Assembly: GCA_025363655.1 (NCBI GenBank)
Contig: JANYDK010000018.1
Location: forward strand, 1-64,000
Origin: Deltaproteobacteria bacterium
Lineage (GTDB): Bacteria; Myxococcota_A; Polyangia; Polyangiales; JADJMO01
DNA: 64,000 nt
Direction: 5' to 3'
The first letter of the stretch is position 1. Each line of letters opens with the position of its first letter. The notes under the pieces are model-generated. The model did not search any database. It was not told where the DNA came from and worked only from the letters and a program-made list of their open reading frames with translations. Below are positions 33,990-42,462 of this stretch, piece after piece. The position numbers and the translations under genes are program-made.

Positions 33990-34014
33990 CCTGGAAATGT
34001 CCTAGACTTTGCCG

Positions 34015-36324
34015 ATGCTGCGCGTCGTCGTGATTTTTCCGCCGCTCTCGGTGGCGCGGGATTTCATCGACTACCCCTACATGAGCGATCTCGGCGCGGT
34101 TCAAGCCGCTGCCGTACTTCGGGCTCGAGATGCCGAATTCGAAGTGACGCTGGTGAATGCGTTCGCGCTTCCCGGCTCGGGTCTCGGCATGCGAGACGAT
34201 GGTCGGCTCCTCATGGGTGCGAGCGTCGACGAGGTGCTCGCGAAGACCCCCGACGCCGACGTCTACGTCGTCGCCTACACGCCGTTTCATCGCCCGCCCC
34301 ATCGTGACGAGCTCCTCGGTGCCCTGCTCGTCGGCCTCGCCGCGCGCACGAGTGGGCGTCGCATCGTGCTCGCCGACCTGTACCAATCGGGCCAGCACTA
34401 CGTCGAGACGGACGGCGTCCTCGACGCCTATCCCGAGGCCGTCGCATGGCTGAAATACGAGGCTGAGGTCACGCTTCCGCAGCTCGTGACGAGCATCGTG
34501 AACGACGTCGTCACGGGCCACCCGAAGGGCATCGTGCGGGGCGTCGCGCCGACCGATCTCGATGCGCTGCCGCTGCCCGCGTGGGATCTCGTCGATCTCT
34601 CCGCACGCGACCTCTTCCTCTCGCGCGTGGTCCGCGATCTCGGTCGTGGCGCGTGGGCCTTCCCCGTCGCGGGTCGCACGTTGCCCGTCGTCACCTCACG
34701 AGGCTGTCCTTTCACCTGCGTCCACTGCAGCTCGAACCCGGGTCGGCTCGCGGGCGAAGCGAAGACGCAGCGTCGCCTCTCGGCAGCTCGAATGCGCGAG
34801 CTCTTCGCACATCTCGCGTCCCTCGGCGCCACGCGGCTCGAGGTGCTCGACGAGCTGGTGAACGTCAACGAGCGTCATTTCGAGGCGTTTCTCGATTCGA
34901 TCGAGGCCGCGAACGTGGCCTTCGACGTGCCCAACGGGATGCGCGCCGACTACCTCTCGGCCGAGCACCTGCGTCGCATGCGAGGCCGCGTCGCCACCGT
35001 CAGTGTCAGCGCCGAGAGCGGCGTGCAACGCGTCGTCACCGAGGTGGTCGGCAAGCGACTCGAGCTCACGGAGGTGACGCGCGTCGCCGAAGACGCCCAT
35101 CGCGAAGGCGTCCCGTTGATGATCCACTTCATCATCGGCTTGCCCGGAGAGCGCGCCGAGGAGATCAACGGCACGCTCGCCTATGCGCTCGACCTCTGGG
35201 ATCGATTTCGCGCTTTCCCCGCCGTGCAATTCGCGACGCCGCTCCCCGGCACGCAGCTCGCGCACGGCCGTGCGTTGCCCGTCCTTCACGACGGCGATTG
35301 GGGCCCCATGTTCCAGACCGCGCCTTCGCAGCCGGGCGCGCTCGTCTCTGCCGACGAGCTGCGAAAGTTCAAGTGGACCTTCGACGCGCGTCTCGCTGCC
35401 TCCAACGGTCCGTCGAAGGTGATCATGAACGTCACCTACGTCTGCAACAACCGCTGCACCTTCTGCGCGGTCGGCACGCGGACGCAGGTCGATGGCCACC
35501 CCACGCGCCAACGCGAAGCGCTCGAAGAATACCGGCGTCGTGGCGTACGGATGGTCGACTTCGACGGCGGCGAACCGACGCTCAACCCCGAGCTCATTCC
35601 GCTCGTCCACCACGCGCGTCGCATCGGCTACGAGCGGGTCAACGTCACCACCAACGGGCGGATGTGCTTCTACGAGGACTTCGCGAAGAAGCTCGTGCAC
35701 TCGGGGCTGACGACGCTCCTCTTCAGCGTCCACGGTCCCGACGCCAAGAGCCACGCTCGCGAGGTCGGCGTCGCCGAGGCCTTCGAGCAGACGGTCGGCG
35801 GCATCAAGCACGCGCGCGCGCACGCACCTTCGGGCGTCGAATTGGGGATGAACGTCACCGTCACCAAAGGCAATTGGAACAAGCTCGAAGAGATCGCGCT
35901 CCTCGCCCTCGAGCTCGGGCTCCCGTGGCTCAACGTCCAGTTCCTCACGCCGTTCGGTCGCGCCACCACCCACGTTGCGCCCGACACCCAAGCTGCGGCC
36001 GACGAAGCTCGTCGGGTGATCGATCGCTACCGCGATCGGATGAAGTTCCAGCTCATCAACCTCCCGTTCTGCTTCATGCCCGGCTACGAAGATCTGCTCA
36101 CCGGCGATCTGCTGAAGCTCGAGCGGCAGATGATCTTCGTGAACAACGACGAGGTGAACCTCGCGCAGTACCTCGCCGAGCGGCGCTCCAAGAAGCCGGT
36201 CTGCGCGACCTGTCCGCACGCTTGTTTTTGCGGCGGTTTCTACGAGCTGGAGAGCGCGCCCGAGCCGCCTTGGCTGATCACTCCCGAAGATCTCCTCCGG
36301 CCGATTCGGCGCGCGGAATCGTGA
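34015..36324 (+). CDS. Double radical SAM fusion: B12-type rSAM plus twitch-type rSAM
   Basis: A 769-residue protein from ATG 34015 (TTG 34009 is in frame). Residues 1-220 resemble a B12-binding domain. The first rSAM domain has SRGCPFTCVHC (C231, C235, C238) with IIGLPGERAEE, typical of B12-rSAM enzymes. A second rSAM domain starts near 465 with CNNRCTFC (C477, C481, C484), DGGEPT (517-522), SVHGPDAKSHAREVG and a C-terminal CATCPHACFCGGF auxiliary site. Two SAM-cleaving sites in one chain suggest a coupled pair of reactions, for example methylation followed by cross-linking; this is inference. Its stop overlaps the next start (GTGA). Confidence 0.85.
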   Translation: MLRVVVIFPPLSVARDFIDYPYMSDLGAVQAAAVLRARDAEFEVTLVNAFALPGSGLGMRDDGRLLMGASVDEVLAKTPDADVYVVAYTPFHRPPHRDELLGALLVGLAARTSGRRIVLADLYQSGQHYVETDGVLDAYPEAVAWLKYEAEVTLPQLVTSIVNDVVTGHPKGIVRGVAPTDLDALPLPAWDLVDLSARDLFLSRVVRDLGRGAWAFPVAGRTLPVVTSRGCPFTCVHCSSNPGRLAGEAKTQRRLSAARMRELFAHLASLGATRLEVLDELVNVNERHFEAFLDSIEAANVAFDVPNGMRADYLSAEHLRRMRGRVATVSVSAESGVQRVVTEVVGKRLELTEVTRVAEDAHREGVPLMIHFIIGLPGERAEEINGTLAYALDLWDRFRAFPAVQFATPLPGTQLAHGRALPVLHDGDWGPMFQTAPSQPGALVSADELRKFKWTFDARLAASNGPSKVIMNVTYVCNNRCTFCAVGTRTQVDGHPTRQREALEEYRRRGVRMVDFDGGEPTLNPELIPLVHHARRIGYERVNVTTNGRMCFYEDFAKKLVHSGLTTLLFSVHGPDAKSHAREVGVAEAFEQTVGGIKHARAHAPSGVELGMNVTVTKGNWNKLEEIALLALELGLPWLNVQFLTPFGRATTHVAPDTQAAADEARRVIDRYRDRMKFQLINLPFCFMPGYEDLLTGDLLKLERQMIFVNNDEVNLAQYLAERRSKKPVCATCPHACFCGGFYELESAPEPPWLITPEDLLRPIRRAES

Positions 36325-38174
36325 TCGGCGCCCGCGTCGCCCTCTTCCTCGTCGTCGTCCTCTTCGCCGGATTCGCCCACGCCGAGCGATGCGGCGACGA
36401 AGCCCGCGCGTGGATCGATCGCTGCGCAGAGACCACCGGCGTCGCCCTCGAGCTCGAGTCGTGCCCCGCCGGCGTCGCCATCGTTCGCACGCCGGAGGTA
36501 CGCATCGAGATCTCGACCTCGGACAAAGCCTTCGCCCGCGCCGGCGCCTATGGTCTCTCGCCGATCGGCAGTTTTCCCGATTGGAAGTCGGAGCCAGCGC
36601 CGCGTCGTGCTGCCTTCGACGCGGTCTTGCGATGTGTCTCGGCCGAGGCACCGATGGCGCTCCTCGCCCCCGACGCGTCCGCACCGCCTTCCGGGTCGAA
36701 CGCAAATTCGGACGCAAGTTCGGACGCGAGCCCGAACGCGAGGACGTGGTCGCGGCCTTGGCTCTTCGTCGCCGCCGTCGTTGCCGCGCTCCTCGCGTTG
36801 ATCCCGAGCATGCGCCGCGCGCGCCCCATCGCCATCGCCGTCGTGGGCGTCGCCGTCGTCTTCATCCTGCGTCGCGCGCTCGGCCCCTTCGCGTTCTTCC
36901 ATCAGAACGGGCAGGGACCAGTCTGGATCGAGTTCGCCTTCGGCGGTGACGCCGGCGAGTACGGCCCCGGCTATCCCGAGCTCTTCGGCTTCGCGGCGCG
37001 CGTGCATCGCCCCGACCGCGGCGTCGCCTTCTTCCAAGAGGCGCTCGCCGCGACGGTGCCGCTCTCGGCCTACGCGATCGCGCGCGCCGCCAGTGCTAGG
37101 CGAAGGACGGCCGCGCTTCTCTTCGTCGCCTTCGCGCTCGATCCCGTGCTCACCCGCGTCGCCGGCAGCGAGTCGTATTTTTCCGCGATCGGCGCGCTCC
37201 TCTTCGCGGCCGCGGCGGTGCTCGCCGAGAGCGATCGACGCTCTTTGGGCCTGCATCGCGCACTCGGCATCGTCGCCGCCGCGCTCCTCGTCGGGCAGGC
37301 GGCGCGCATCCATCCGCTCGCATGGGTCCCGAGCGCGCTCGTCCCGCTGGTGATCTTCTGTCGGCCCGGGCGCGTCCGCGATCGCGCCAGGCGCACGCTC
37401 GTCGCCGCCATCTCCATCGCGGCGCTGGTGACGCCCCTCGTCCTCCCCACCCTCCGCGCCGGGCTCACCGGTCGCATCGGCGGCGAATTCCTTCCCGGCG
37501 TCCGCCACCTGCTCGTCGAGCGAGGCGTGTGGGCAGCGATTTTCATCGTCGTCGCGGGCGTCCTCGCCGTTCTCCCTTCCACGCGGAGTCGCGGCTCGCG
37601 CATCTTCGTCCTCGTGGTCGTCGTCGCCGTCGCGGCGCTCTCCGACATGCTCGCGAACGACGCCCGCGTCGTCCACGCCGCCCACCTACACCTTTTTGCG
37701 CCCGCCGCCGTCGCCGGAATTGCCTATTTTCGTGCTCGTTGGGATGCTGTGGCTGTCGGTGCGCTCGTCGCTGCGCATTTCTTCTCCGAGCGCGGACTCC
37801 TCGTCCTTCCCACCGACGCGCGCGAGGAAGCATGGGCGCTCGAATGGCGTGAGCAGCTCCCTCGAGGCTCCGAGATCGCATCGGTCTCCCGCGCTGGCCT
37901 TCGACTCCTCCTCTTGCCCCTCCTCGGCGAAGGTCTCCCGCGCTGGCAGCCGATCGATGAAGGCGGCCACGCCAGCTTTGGCGAAGGCGCACACTACTAC
38001 TACCGCGGCTCGCTCTGCGTCACGCCCGAGGGCGCTCCGACGTGTGCGCGCTTCGAATCCGAGCACACGCTGCGCCTCGTCGACTCGCGTCGTTTCCCCT
38101 CCATCGCCAGCCTCCCATGGGCCCCGATGCCTCCCGGCGAGGTCGAGGTCGCGCTCTTCGCCATCGAGAAGTGA
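36321..38174 (+). CDS. Polytopic membrane protein with exported N-terminal domain
   Basis: Start GTG 36321 is chosen because it overlaps the upstream stop as GTGA and places a clean signal peptide (ending FAHAER) at the N-terminus; this gives 617 residues. An exported domain of about 110 residues with several Cys is followed by a Ser/Asp/Asn-rich linker, then ten or so membrane segments (about 150-500) and a C-terminal soluble part. A loop with FFHQNGQGPVWIEFAFGGDAG could be the acidic outer loop of a GT-C-like enzyme, but no family is assigned. Coupling to the halogenase and double-rSAM genes links it to the cluster's product, perhaps in transfer or display at the membrane. Confidence 0.7.
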   Translation: MIGARVALFLVVVLFAGFAHAERCGDEARAWIDRCAETTGVALELESCPAGVAIVRTPEVRIEISTSDKAFARAGAYGLSPIGSFPDWKSEPAPRRAAFDAVLRCVSAEAPMALLAPDASAPPSGSNANSDASSDASPNARTWSRPWLFVAAVVAALLALIPSMRRARPIAIAVVGVAVVFILRRALGPFAFFHQNGQGPVWIEFAFGGDAGEYGPGYPELFGFAARVHRPDRGVAFFQEALAATVPLSAYAIARAASARRRTAALLFVAFALDPVLTRVAGSESYFSAIGALLFAAAAVLAESDRRSLGLHRALGIVAAALLVGQAARIHPLAWVPSALVPLVIFCRPGRVRDRARRTLVAAISIAALVTPLVLPTLRAGLTGRIGGEFLPGVRHLLVERGVWAAIFIVVAGVLAVLPSTRSRGSRIFVLVVVVAVAALSDMLANDARVVHAAHLHLFAPAAVAGIAYFRARWDAVAVGALVAAHFFSERGLLVLPTDAREEAWALEWREQLPRGSEIASVSRAGLRLLLLPLLGEGLPRWQPIDEGGHASFGEGAHYYYRGSLCVTPEGAPTCARFESEHTLRLVDSRRFPSIASLPWAPMPPGEVEVALFAIEK

Positions 38175-38205
38175 ACTGCGAATCCAGGTCTCGCAGGTGG
38201 AGGCC

Positions 38206-38709
38206 TCAGAGCCCTGTCGGCGGAGTGGCCGTCGCTTCGACCGAGCGCACGCGATCGGCGATGAGCTTCATCATCTTCGGCCCCGCGCCCTCGGGGATCG
38301 GGTCTCCGTACACTCGCGGCGAGCCGTAGGCGAGGTCGTAGCGCGCCGTCGAAAGGGGCGGGTTTTTCCCATTCCCTTTGCGCGTGACCCAAATGGTGAT
38401 GCCCGAGCCGAGCCGCTCGAGGTCGACCGCGAGCTGCGGCTTCTGCTCGGGAGACTGGTTCACGATCATCCGCGTCACCGTCCACTCGTCGAGCCTCTCG
38501 CCTACTCGGAGATCGCCGAGGAGCGCCAGCGGCTCACCCGTCGGGGTGGGCACTGGCACGGCCGAAGGCAGCGGCGCACTCGCGCTCGCCTCGCCGGGAC
38601 CGTTGCCGCTCGGGGCAGGGCGCTTGCTCGAGCCGGACGCGAAATGAAAGAGCAGCGCCGCGCCGGCCACGAGCCCAGGGAACCAGAGGCGACGCCACGA
38701 GCGCTCCAC
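38206..38709 (-). CDS. Membrane-anchored hypothetical protein
   Basis: Start GTG 38709 gives 167 residues with one N-terminal membrane segment (FPGLVAGAALLFHF) followed by a Ser/Ala/Pro linker and a soluble domain containing GDLRVGERLDEWTVTRM and a beta-rich stretch. The open frame extends further upstream over the divergent lipoprotein gene, which has better coding features, so the longer version is rejected. Family unknown. It points toward the stop of the membrane protein at 38174. Confidence 0.5.
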   Translation of the reverse strand: MERSWRRLWFPGLVAGAALLFHFASGSSKRPAPSGNGPGEASASAPLPSAVPVPTPTGEPLALLGDLRVGERLDEWTVTRMIVNQSPEQKPQLAVDLERLGSGITIWVTRKGNGKNPPLSTARYDLAYGSPRVYGDPIPEGAGPKMMKLIADRVRSVEATATPPTGL

Positions 38710-38737
38710 GACGCTCAGCGTATACTCGCTGGGAGAG

Positions 38738-39862
38738 ATGCGCGCTGCCCTCTTTCTCGCCGCCAGGCCGGTTCTTCGCTTCGCTTCGCTGGTCTCGCTC
38801 ACGTGCATCGCGTGCAGCAACAGCGTCAACAAGGCGGGGACGCCGGTCGACAGCGGGGTGTTCGACACGTCCCCCGGCTTCGAGGCCAGCGTCGGTGACG
38901 CCGATGCCGGAGGCTGCGCGCGCGGACAAAGCGAAGCCCGCCGCGTCCCCGTCGATCTCGTCTTCGCCATCGATCAATCCGACTCGATGGACGCGGAAAT
39001 CGCGCAGGTGAAGGCGAACATCAACAAGCTCACCGATCTGCTCGGCAAGACCAACCTCGACTACCGCGTGGTGATGATCGCGCGCCCCGGTCCCGACACC
39101 TTCGGCGTCTGCATTCCGCCTCCGCTCGGCGCCGCCGCGTGTGGCGACAATCTCCCGCGCTTCAAGCGCTCGGCGCAGGAGGTCCTCTCCAACGACGCGC
39201 TCGCGCTCTTCCTCAAAACCTACGACAGCACCGACCCGACCATCGGCTGGTCGAAATACATTCGCGCCGATTCGATCAAGGCCTTCATCCCCATCACCGA
39301 CGACAACGCGCTGCAGCCCCCGCCGGCCCCGTACTGGCAGACGTTCGATCAAGAAATCCTCAAGCGAGGCGCCGGCTCCTTCGGCACCGCAGCCGATCGA
39401 AACTACGTGTTTTTCCCGATCGTCGGCGCGGTTCAGGGCGCCGACGTGACCACCACCAAGTGCTCGACCGACGTCGTCAGCGAAGGCCCCGAATACCAAG
39501 AGCTGGCGAAGCTCACCGGCGGCGCGCACTTCGCCGTCTGCGCCACCGACTACGGCCCGACGTTCACGTCGATGGCCAATCGCATCGCCACCAAGGTCCT
39601 CTGCACGCTCCCCGTGCCGGCAGCACCCTCGGGTGAGACCATCGATCCGACGTTGGTCAATGTCAGCGCCACGCCTCCAGGGGGCCCCACCGTCGATTTT
39701 CTCCAAGACGTTTCGAAGGCCTGCGACGAAGGCGCGAACGGCTGGCAATACAACGCCGGCCAGACGAAAATCTTGCTCTGCGGCGACGCCTGTCAAAAGA
39801 TCGTCGACAAGCCCGAGACGCGCGTCGATGTCGTCTTCGGCTGCAAGACGCGCATTCGCTAG
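38738..39862 (+). CDS. Lipoprotein with von Willebrand factor A-like domain
   Basis: A 374-residue protein from ATG 38738, with GGGAGAG just upstream as ribosome site. The signal peptide ends at a lipobox (LTCIAC). From about residue 68 there is a VWA fold: DLVFAIDQSDSMD carries the DxSxS metal-dependent adhesion motif, followed by helices and FIPITDDNA. Eight or so Cys suggest disulfides in the periplasm or outside. VWA lipoproteins with this layout are frequent in Polyangiales; their ligands are unknown. No link to the rSAM enzymes is visible except position. Confidence 0.8.
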   Translation: MRAALFLAARPVLRFASLVSLTCIACSNSVNKAGTPVDSGVFDTSPGFEASVGDADAGGCARGQSEARRVPVDLVFAIDQSDSMDAEIAQVKANINKLTDLLGKTNLDYRVVMIARPGPDTFGVCIPPPLGAAACGDNLPRFKRSAQEVLSNDALALFLKTYDSTDPTIGWSKYIRADSIKAFIPITDDNALQPPPAPYWQTFDQEILKRGAGSFGTAADRNYVFFPIVGAVQGADVTTTKCSTDVVSEGPEYQELAKLTGGAHFAVCATDYGPTFTSMANRIATKVLCTLPVPAAPSGETIDPTLVNVSATPPGGPTVDFLQDVSKACDEGANGWQYNAGQTKILLCGDACQKIVDKPETRVDVVFGCKTRIR

Positions 39863-39887
39863 TTCGCTCGTCCGCTAGTCTCGTTTC

Positions 39888-39913
39888 GCCAAAGATTGCT
39901 TCGCAACTTTGGC
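39888..39913. terminator. Hairpin between convergent genes, possible bidirectional terminator
   Basis: GCCAAAG (39888-39894) pairs with CTTTGGC (39907-39913), and the inner TTGC/GCAA pair extends the stem around a TTC loop with one bulged A. It lies between the convergent ends of the VWA lipoprotein and the MopE-like gene. There is no U-tract, so intrinsic termination is uncertain. A second, longer-loop inverted repeat (GCTTCGG...CCGAAGC) follows. Confidence 0.5.
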
Positions 39914-39949
39914 CGCTTCGGTCAATCTCGCTCCGCTCGGTTGCCGAAG

Positions 39950-41704
39950 CTAATTCGAGAAGTTGAGCGTGTACGGCAGGCACGTCGCCGCCACGCTGGC
40001 CTTGTAGAAGACGCGCACGAAGACCGTCGCGTTCGCGGTCGACGTCGGCACGTAGGCGCCAGCGAGGATCGGTGTGTAGAGAGGATCGGTCGAGACGCCC
40101 GTCGCCGACGCGAGGTACGTGTTCTTCCAATCGGTGATGCCGGTCGCCGTGGTGCCGCCCGAGCCGCACGCCGGCACCGTTCCGCCGCAGCTTCCGAAGA
40201 CGACTTCGAACTGGAAGACGCCTCCCGGGTTGGTGGTGAACTGGATGCGCGGGGTCGCCAACTTGTCGATCTTGGTGTTGAGGAAGACGACGCGAATCCA
40301 GTCGTCGCGCCCGACGACCGGCGCGTTGCCGGTGAACACCTTGGAGGAGCCGACGCCGACCGTGCCGACGTCGGACGTCGAGCCTGCCGTCGCCGCGCAG
40401 CTGTGCGGCGTGGTCGAGTCGGCGCACTCGCAGCCGTCGGCGAAGGTGCCGTCGACCTCGACCCACCCGGTGGTGCAGTCCTTCGTCTTGCACGCGCCGA
40501 CCGAGCACGACGTGGTGTCGGTGTGAGCCGGCGGCGGGCAGAGCGCCGCCGACGACCCATCGTCGGAAACGCCGTTGCAGTCGTTGTCTTTTCCGTCGCA
40601 AATTTCCGCGGTTCCGCCGCCGGGCAAGCAAACCTGCGTCTTGCCACCGAAGCAGCTCGGTATCGTCGTCGAGCAGACGCCGAGGCCGCAGCTGAGGAGC
40701 GGCAGCCCGTCGTCGATGACGCCGTTGCAGTCGTTGTCCTTGCCGTCGCAGACCTCGATGGACGGCGACTTCGCGCTGCAGGTGCCAGGCGCGCCGCCGA
40801 CGCAGGCCGGTGCCGTGTTGAGACACTCACCGACGCCGCACGAGAGCGGCGTGAGCCCGTTGTCGGGAGTGCCGTCGCAGTCGTTGTCTTTGCCGTCGCA
40901 CTTCTCGAAGCTCGGCGTGCCCGGGACGCACGTCTGCGGAACGCCGGCGACGCACTTGTCGACCGTCTTCGCGCACTCGCCGACGCCGCAGGAGCTGGTG
41001 CCGAACGCGGTGTCGATGACGCCGTCGCAGTCGTTGTCTTTGCCGTTGCAGATCGGCGTGCCGGGCGTCTTTGGAGTGCACGTCTTCGGCGCGCCACCTT
41101 CACAGTTGCTGACGGTGACCGTGCACTCGCCCTTGCCACACGTGGTGGTGGAGAAGCCGTTGTCGATCGTGCCGTCGCAGTCGTCGTCTTTTCCGTTGCA
41201 GACCTCGGCCGTTCCGGTGAGCGGCTTGCAGGTCTTCGGTGAGCCGTCGACGCAGTTTTTCTGGGTGATTTTGCACTCACCGACGCCGCAGGTGGTGTCG
41301 CCGAGGTCTTCGTCGATCTTGCCGTTGCAGTCGTTGTCCTTGCCGTCGCAGACCTCGGGCGAGGGCTCCTTCGGTCGACAGGTGGTAGGCACGCCGGCCT
41401 CGTCGCACGCGTTCACCGTCGTCGTACACTCGCCGATGCCGCAGGAAATCGTCAGCCCGCCGCCGGGATCGCAGGGTCCTGCGTCGTTGGTGTCGGGCTT
41501 GTTGCTGTCGGCCGGAGCTGAGTCGCTGACGTCGGCAGCGCTCGTGTCGCCGGTTCCCGTGTCGCCGACGCTGGTGTCGGGGGGGCTGCTGCCTGAATCG
41601 ATCTCTTCGGTGGCGCTCGCGCCGGTCGCACAGCCGAAGCTGCAAAGACCGAGACCGAAGAGGACCGCGGGCACGAACGATGAGTACAGTCGACGAGACT
41701 CCAT
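39950..41704 (-). CDS. Lipoprotein with six MopE-type Cys/Asp-rich repeats
   Basis: Start ATG 41704 gives 584 residues and a signal peptide ending at lipobox SFGC (the frame also opens at 41722). After an Asp/Thr/Ser linker there are six tandem repeats of about 50 residues, each with CGxGEC and a C(D/N)GKDxDCxGxxD(D/N)G core. These match the putative metal-binding motif of MopE-like surface proteins, where Asp side chains bind Ca or Cu. The C-terminal 170 residues form a beta-rich domain ending in YTLNFSN, shared with the lipoprotein at 44881-45597. Probably surface exposed. Confidence 0.85.
   Translation of the reverse strand: MESRRLYSSFVPAVLFGLGLCSFGCATGASATEEIDSGSSPPDTSVGDTGTGDTSAADVSDSAPADSNKPDTNDAGPCDPGGGLTISCGIGECTTTVNACDEAGVPTTCRPKEPSPEVCDGKDNDCNGKIDEDLGDTTCGVGECKITQKNCVDGSPKTCKPLTGTAEVCNGKDDDCDGTIDNGFSTTTCGKGECTVTVSNCEGGAPKTCTPKTPGTPICNGKDNDCDGVIDTAFGTSSCGVGECAKTVDKCVAGVPQTCVPGTPSFEKCDGKDNDCDGTPDNGLTPLSCGVGECLNTAPACVGGAPGTCSAKSPSIEVCDGKDNDCNGVIDDGLPLLSCGLGVCSTTIPSCFGGKTQVCLPGGGTAEICDGKDNDCNGVSDDGSSAALCPPPAHTDTTSCSVGACKTKDCTTGWVEVDGTFADGCECADSTTPHSCAATAGSTSDVGTVGVGSSKVFTGNAPVVGRDDWIRVVFLNTKIDKLATPRIQFTTNPGGVFQFEVVFGSCGGTVPACGSGGTTATGITDWKNTYLASATGVSTDPLYTPILAGAYVPTSTANATVFVRVFYKASVAATCLPYTLNFSN
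40541..41443 (-). repeat. Six tandem ~150-bp coding repeats
   Basis: The repeats encode the six Cys-rich units of the MopE-like lipoprotein. Copies differ throughout, including synonymous positions, so they are old rather than recent slippage products. Confidence 0.85.
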
Positions 41705-41909
41705 CGAAGGCCTCCCCGGCACATCGAGCCAGCCTTCGAGGCTAACAGACGCACGTCCTCATGGAGGAACGAACTGCGCCGGACGGACGATCGCGCCTTC
41801 GCGAGTAGGGCGATGTGCGCCTGCTCGTTCGCGTCGTCTGCTTGTCGATCGCGCGTCGCGTCCGCTACACTCGAAGGACGCGCGCGCACGTGGCGCCGTC
41901 GGAGGCACG

Positions 41910-42458
41910 ATGACAGCACGCAAGGCCGCGTCGCGACGAGAGATCTTGCAGGTGGCAGCGGCCGGTGTCGCGGGCCTCGGCCTCGGTCGTCACCTGACGT
42001 CGAATACGTCGAATACGTCGAACGCGCTGACGAAGCCCGCAGTCGATGTCGAAGCGGCGCAGCGCCCAGCAACTGCGACGAGCGCTCGCGAGGACGCCGA
42101 GAGCTACCTCGGTGATCTGGTCGGCGAGCACCTCGGTCGCTATCGCGTGGTCTCGATCGGCAAGCTCGAGCGCGGCGGCATCCCCGTCGTCATGAGCGTG
42201 GCGAGCGGCGCCACCTTTCGCGTCGACGTCCTCCGCTTCGATCCCACCGAAGGTCGCCAAGGCATCGGCGCCGCCAGCTCGGTCTCGGTCTACCTCCGCA
42301 ACGGTGGCGATGGTCGCAAGGCCACCGACGAAGAGCACGGTCTCGGCGCCATGGCGCTCGCGAACACGCTCGCTCGTCGGGAGAAGGCCGGCACGAAGCC
42401 GCCGAGCGGTCTCCTGACGATGGACGAGCGCGCGGCGTACGACGCGTCGCTCACGTGA
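41910..42458 (+). CDS. Tat-signal exported protein upstream of an rSAM pair
   Basis: Start ATG 41910 is preceded by GGAGG (41901-41905), giving 182 residues; the longer open frame to the left is a shadow of the MopE gene. SRREIL at about 8-13 followed by a hydrophobic Ala/Gly/Leu stretch is a twin-arginine signal, implying export after folding. Next comes the short tandem TSNTSNTSN, then a domain of about 110 residues without Cys (YLGDLVGEHLGRYRVVSIGKL...). It lies 4 bp before the rSAM gene at 42463 and two rSAM genes form its operon, so it may be a modified protein substrate or a binding partner. Family not recognised. Confidence 0.7.
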   Translation: MTARKAASRREILQVAAAGVAGLGLGRHLTSNTSNTSNALTKPAVDVEAAQRPATATSAREDAESYLGDLVGEHLGRYRVVSIGKLERGGIPVVMSVASGATFRVDVLRFDPTEGRQGIGAASSVSVYLRNGGDGRKATDEEHGLGAMALANTLARREKAGTKPPSGLLTMDERAAYDASLT

Positions 42459-42462
42459 TCAA

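Noticed and set aside
34581-38174. Single 1197-residue protein in the frame of the membrane protein
   Set aside because: Its first 580 codons lie out of frame inside the double-rSAM gene and are Arg-rich; GTG 36321 with a signal peptide is the real start.
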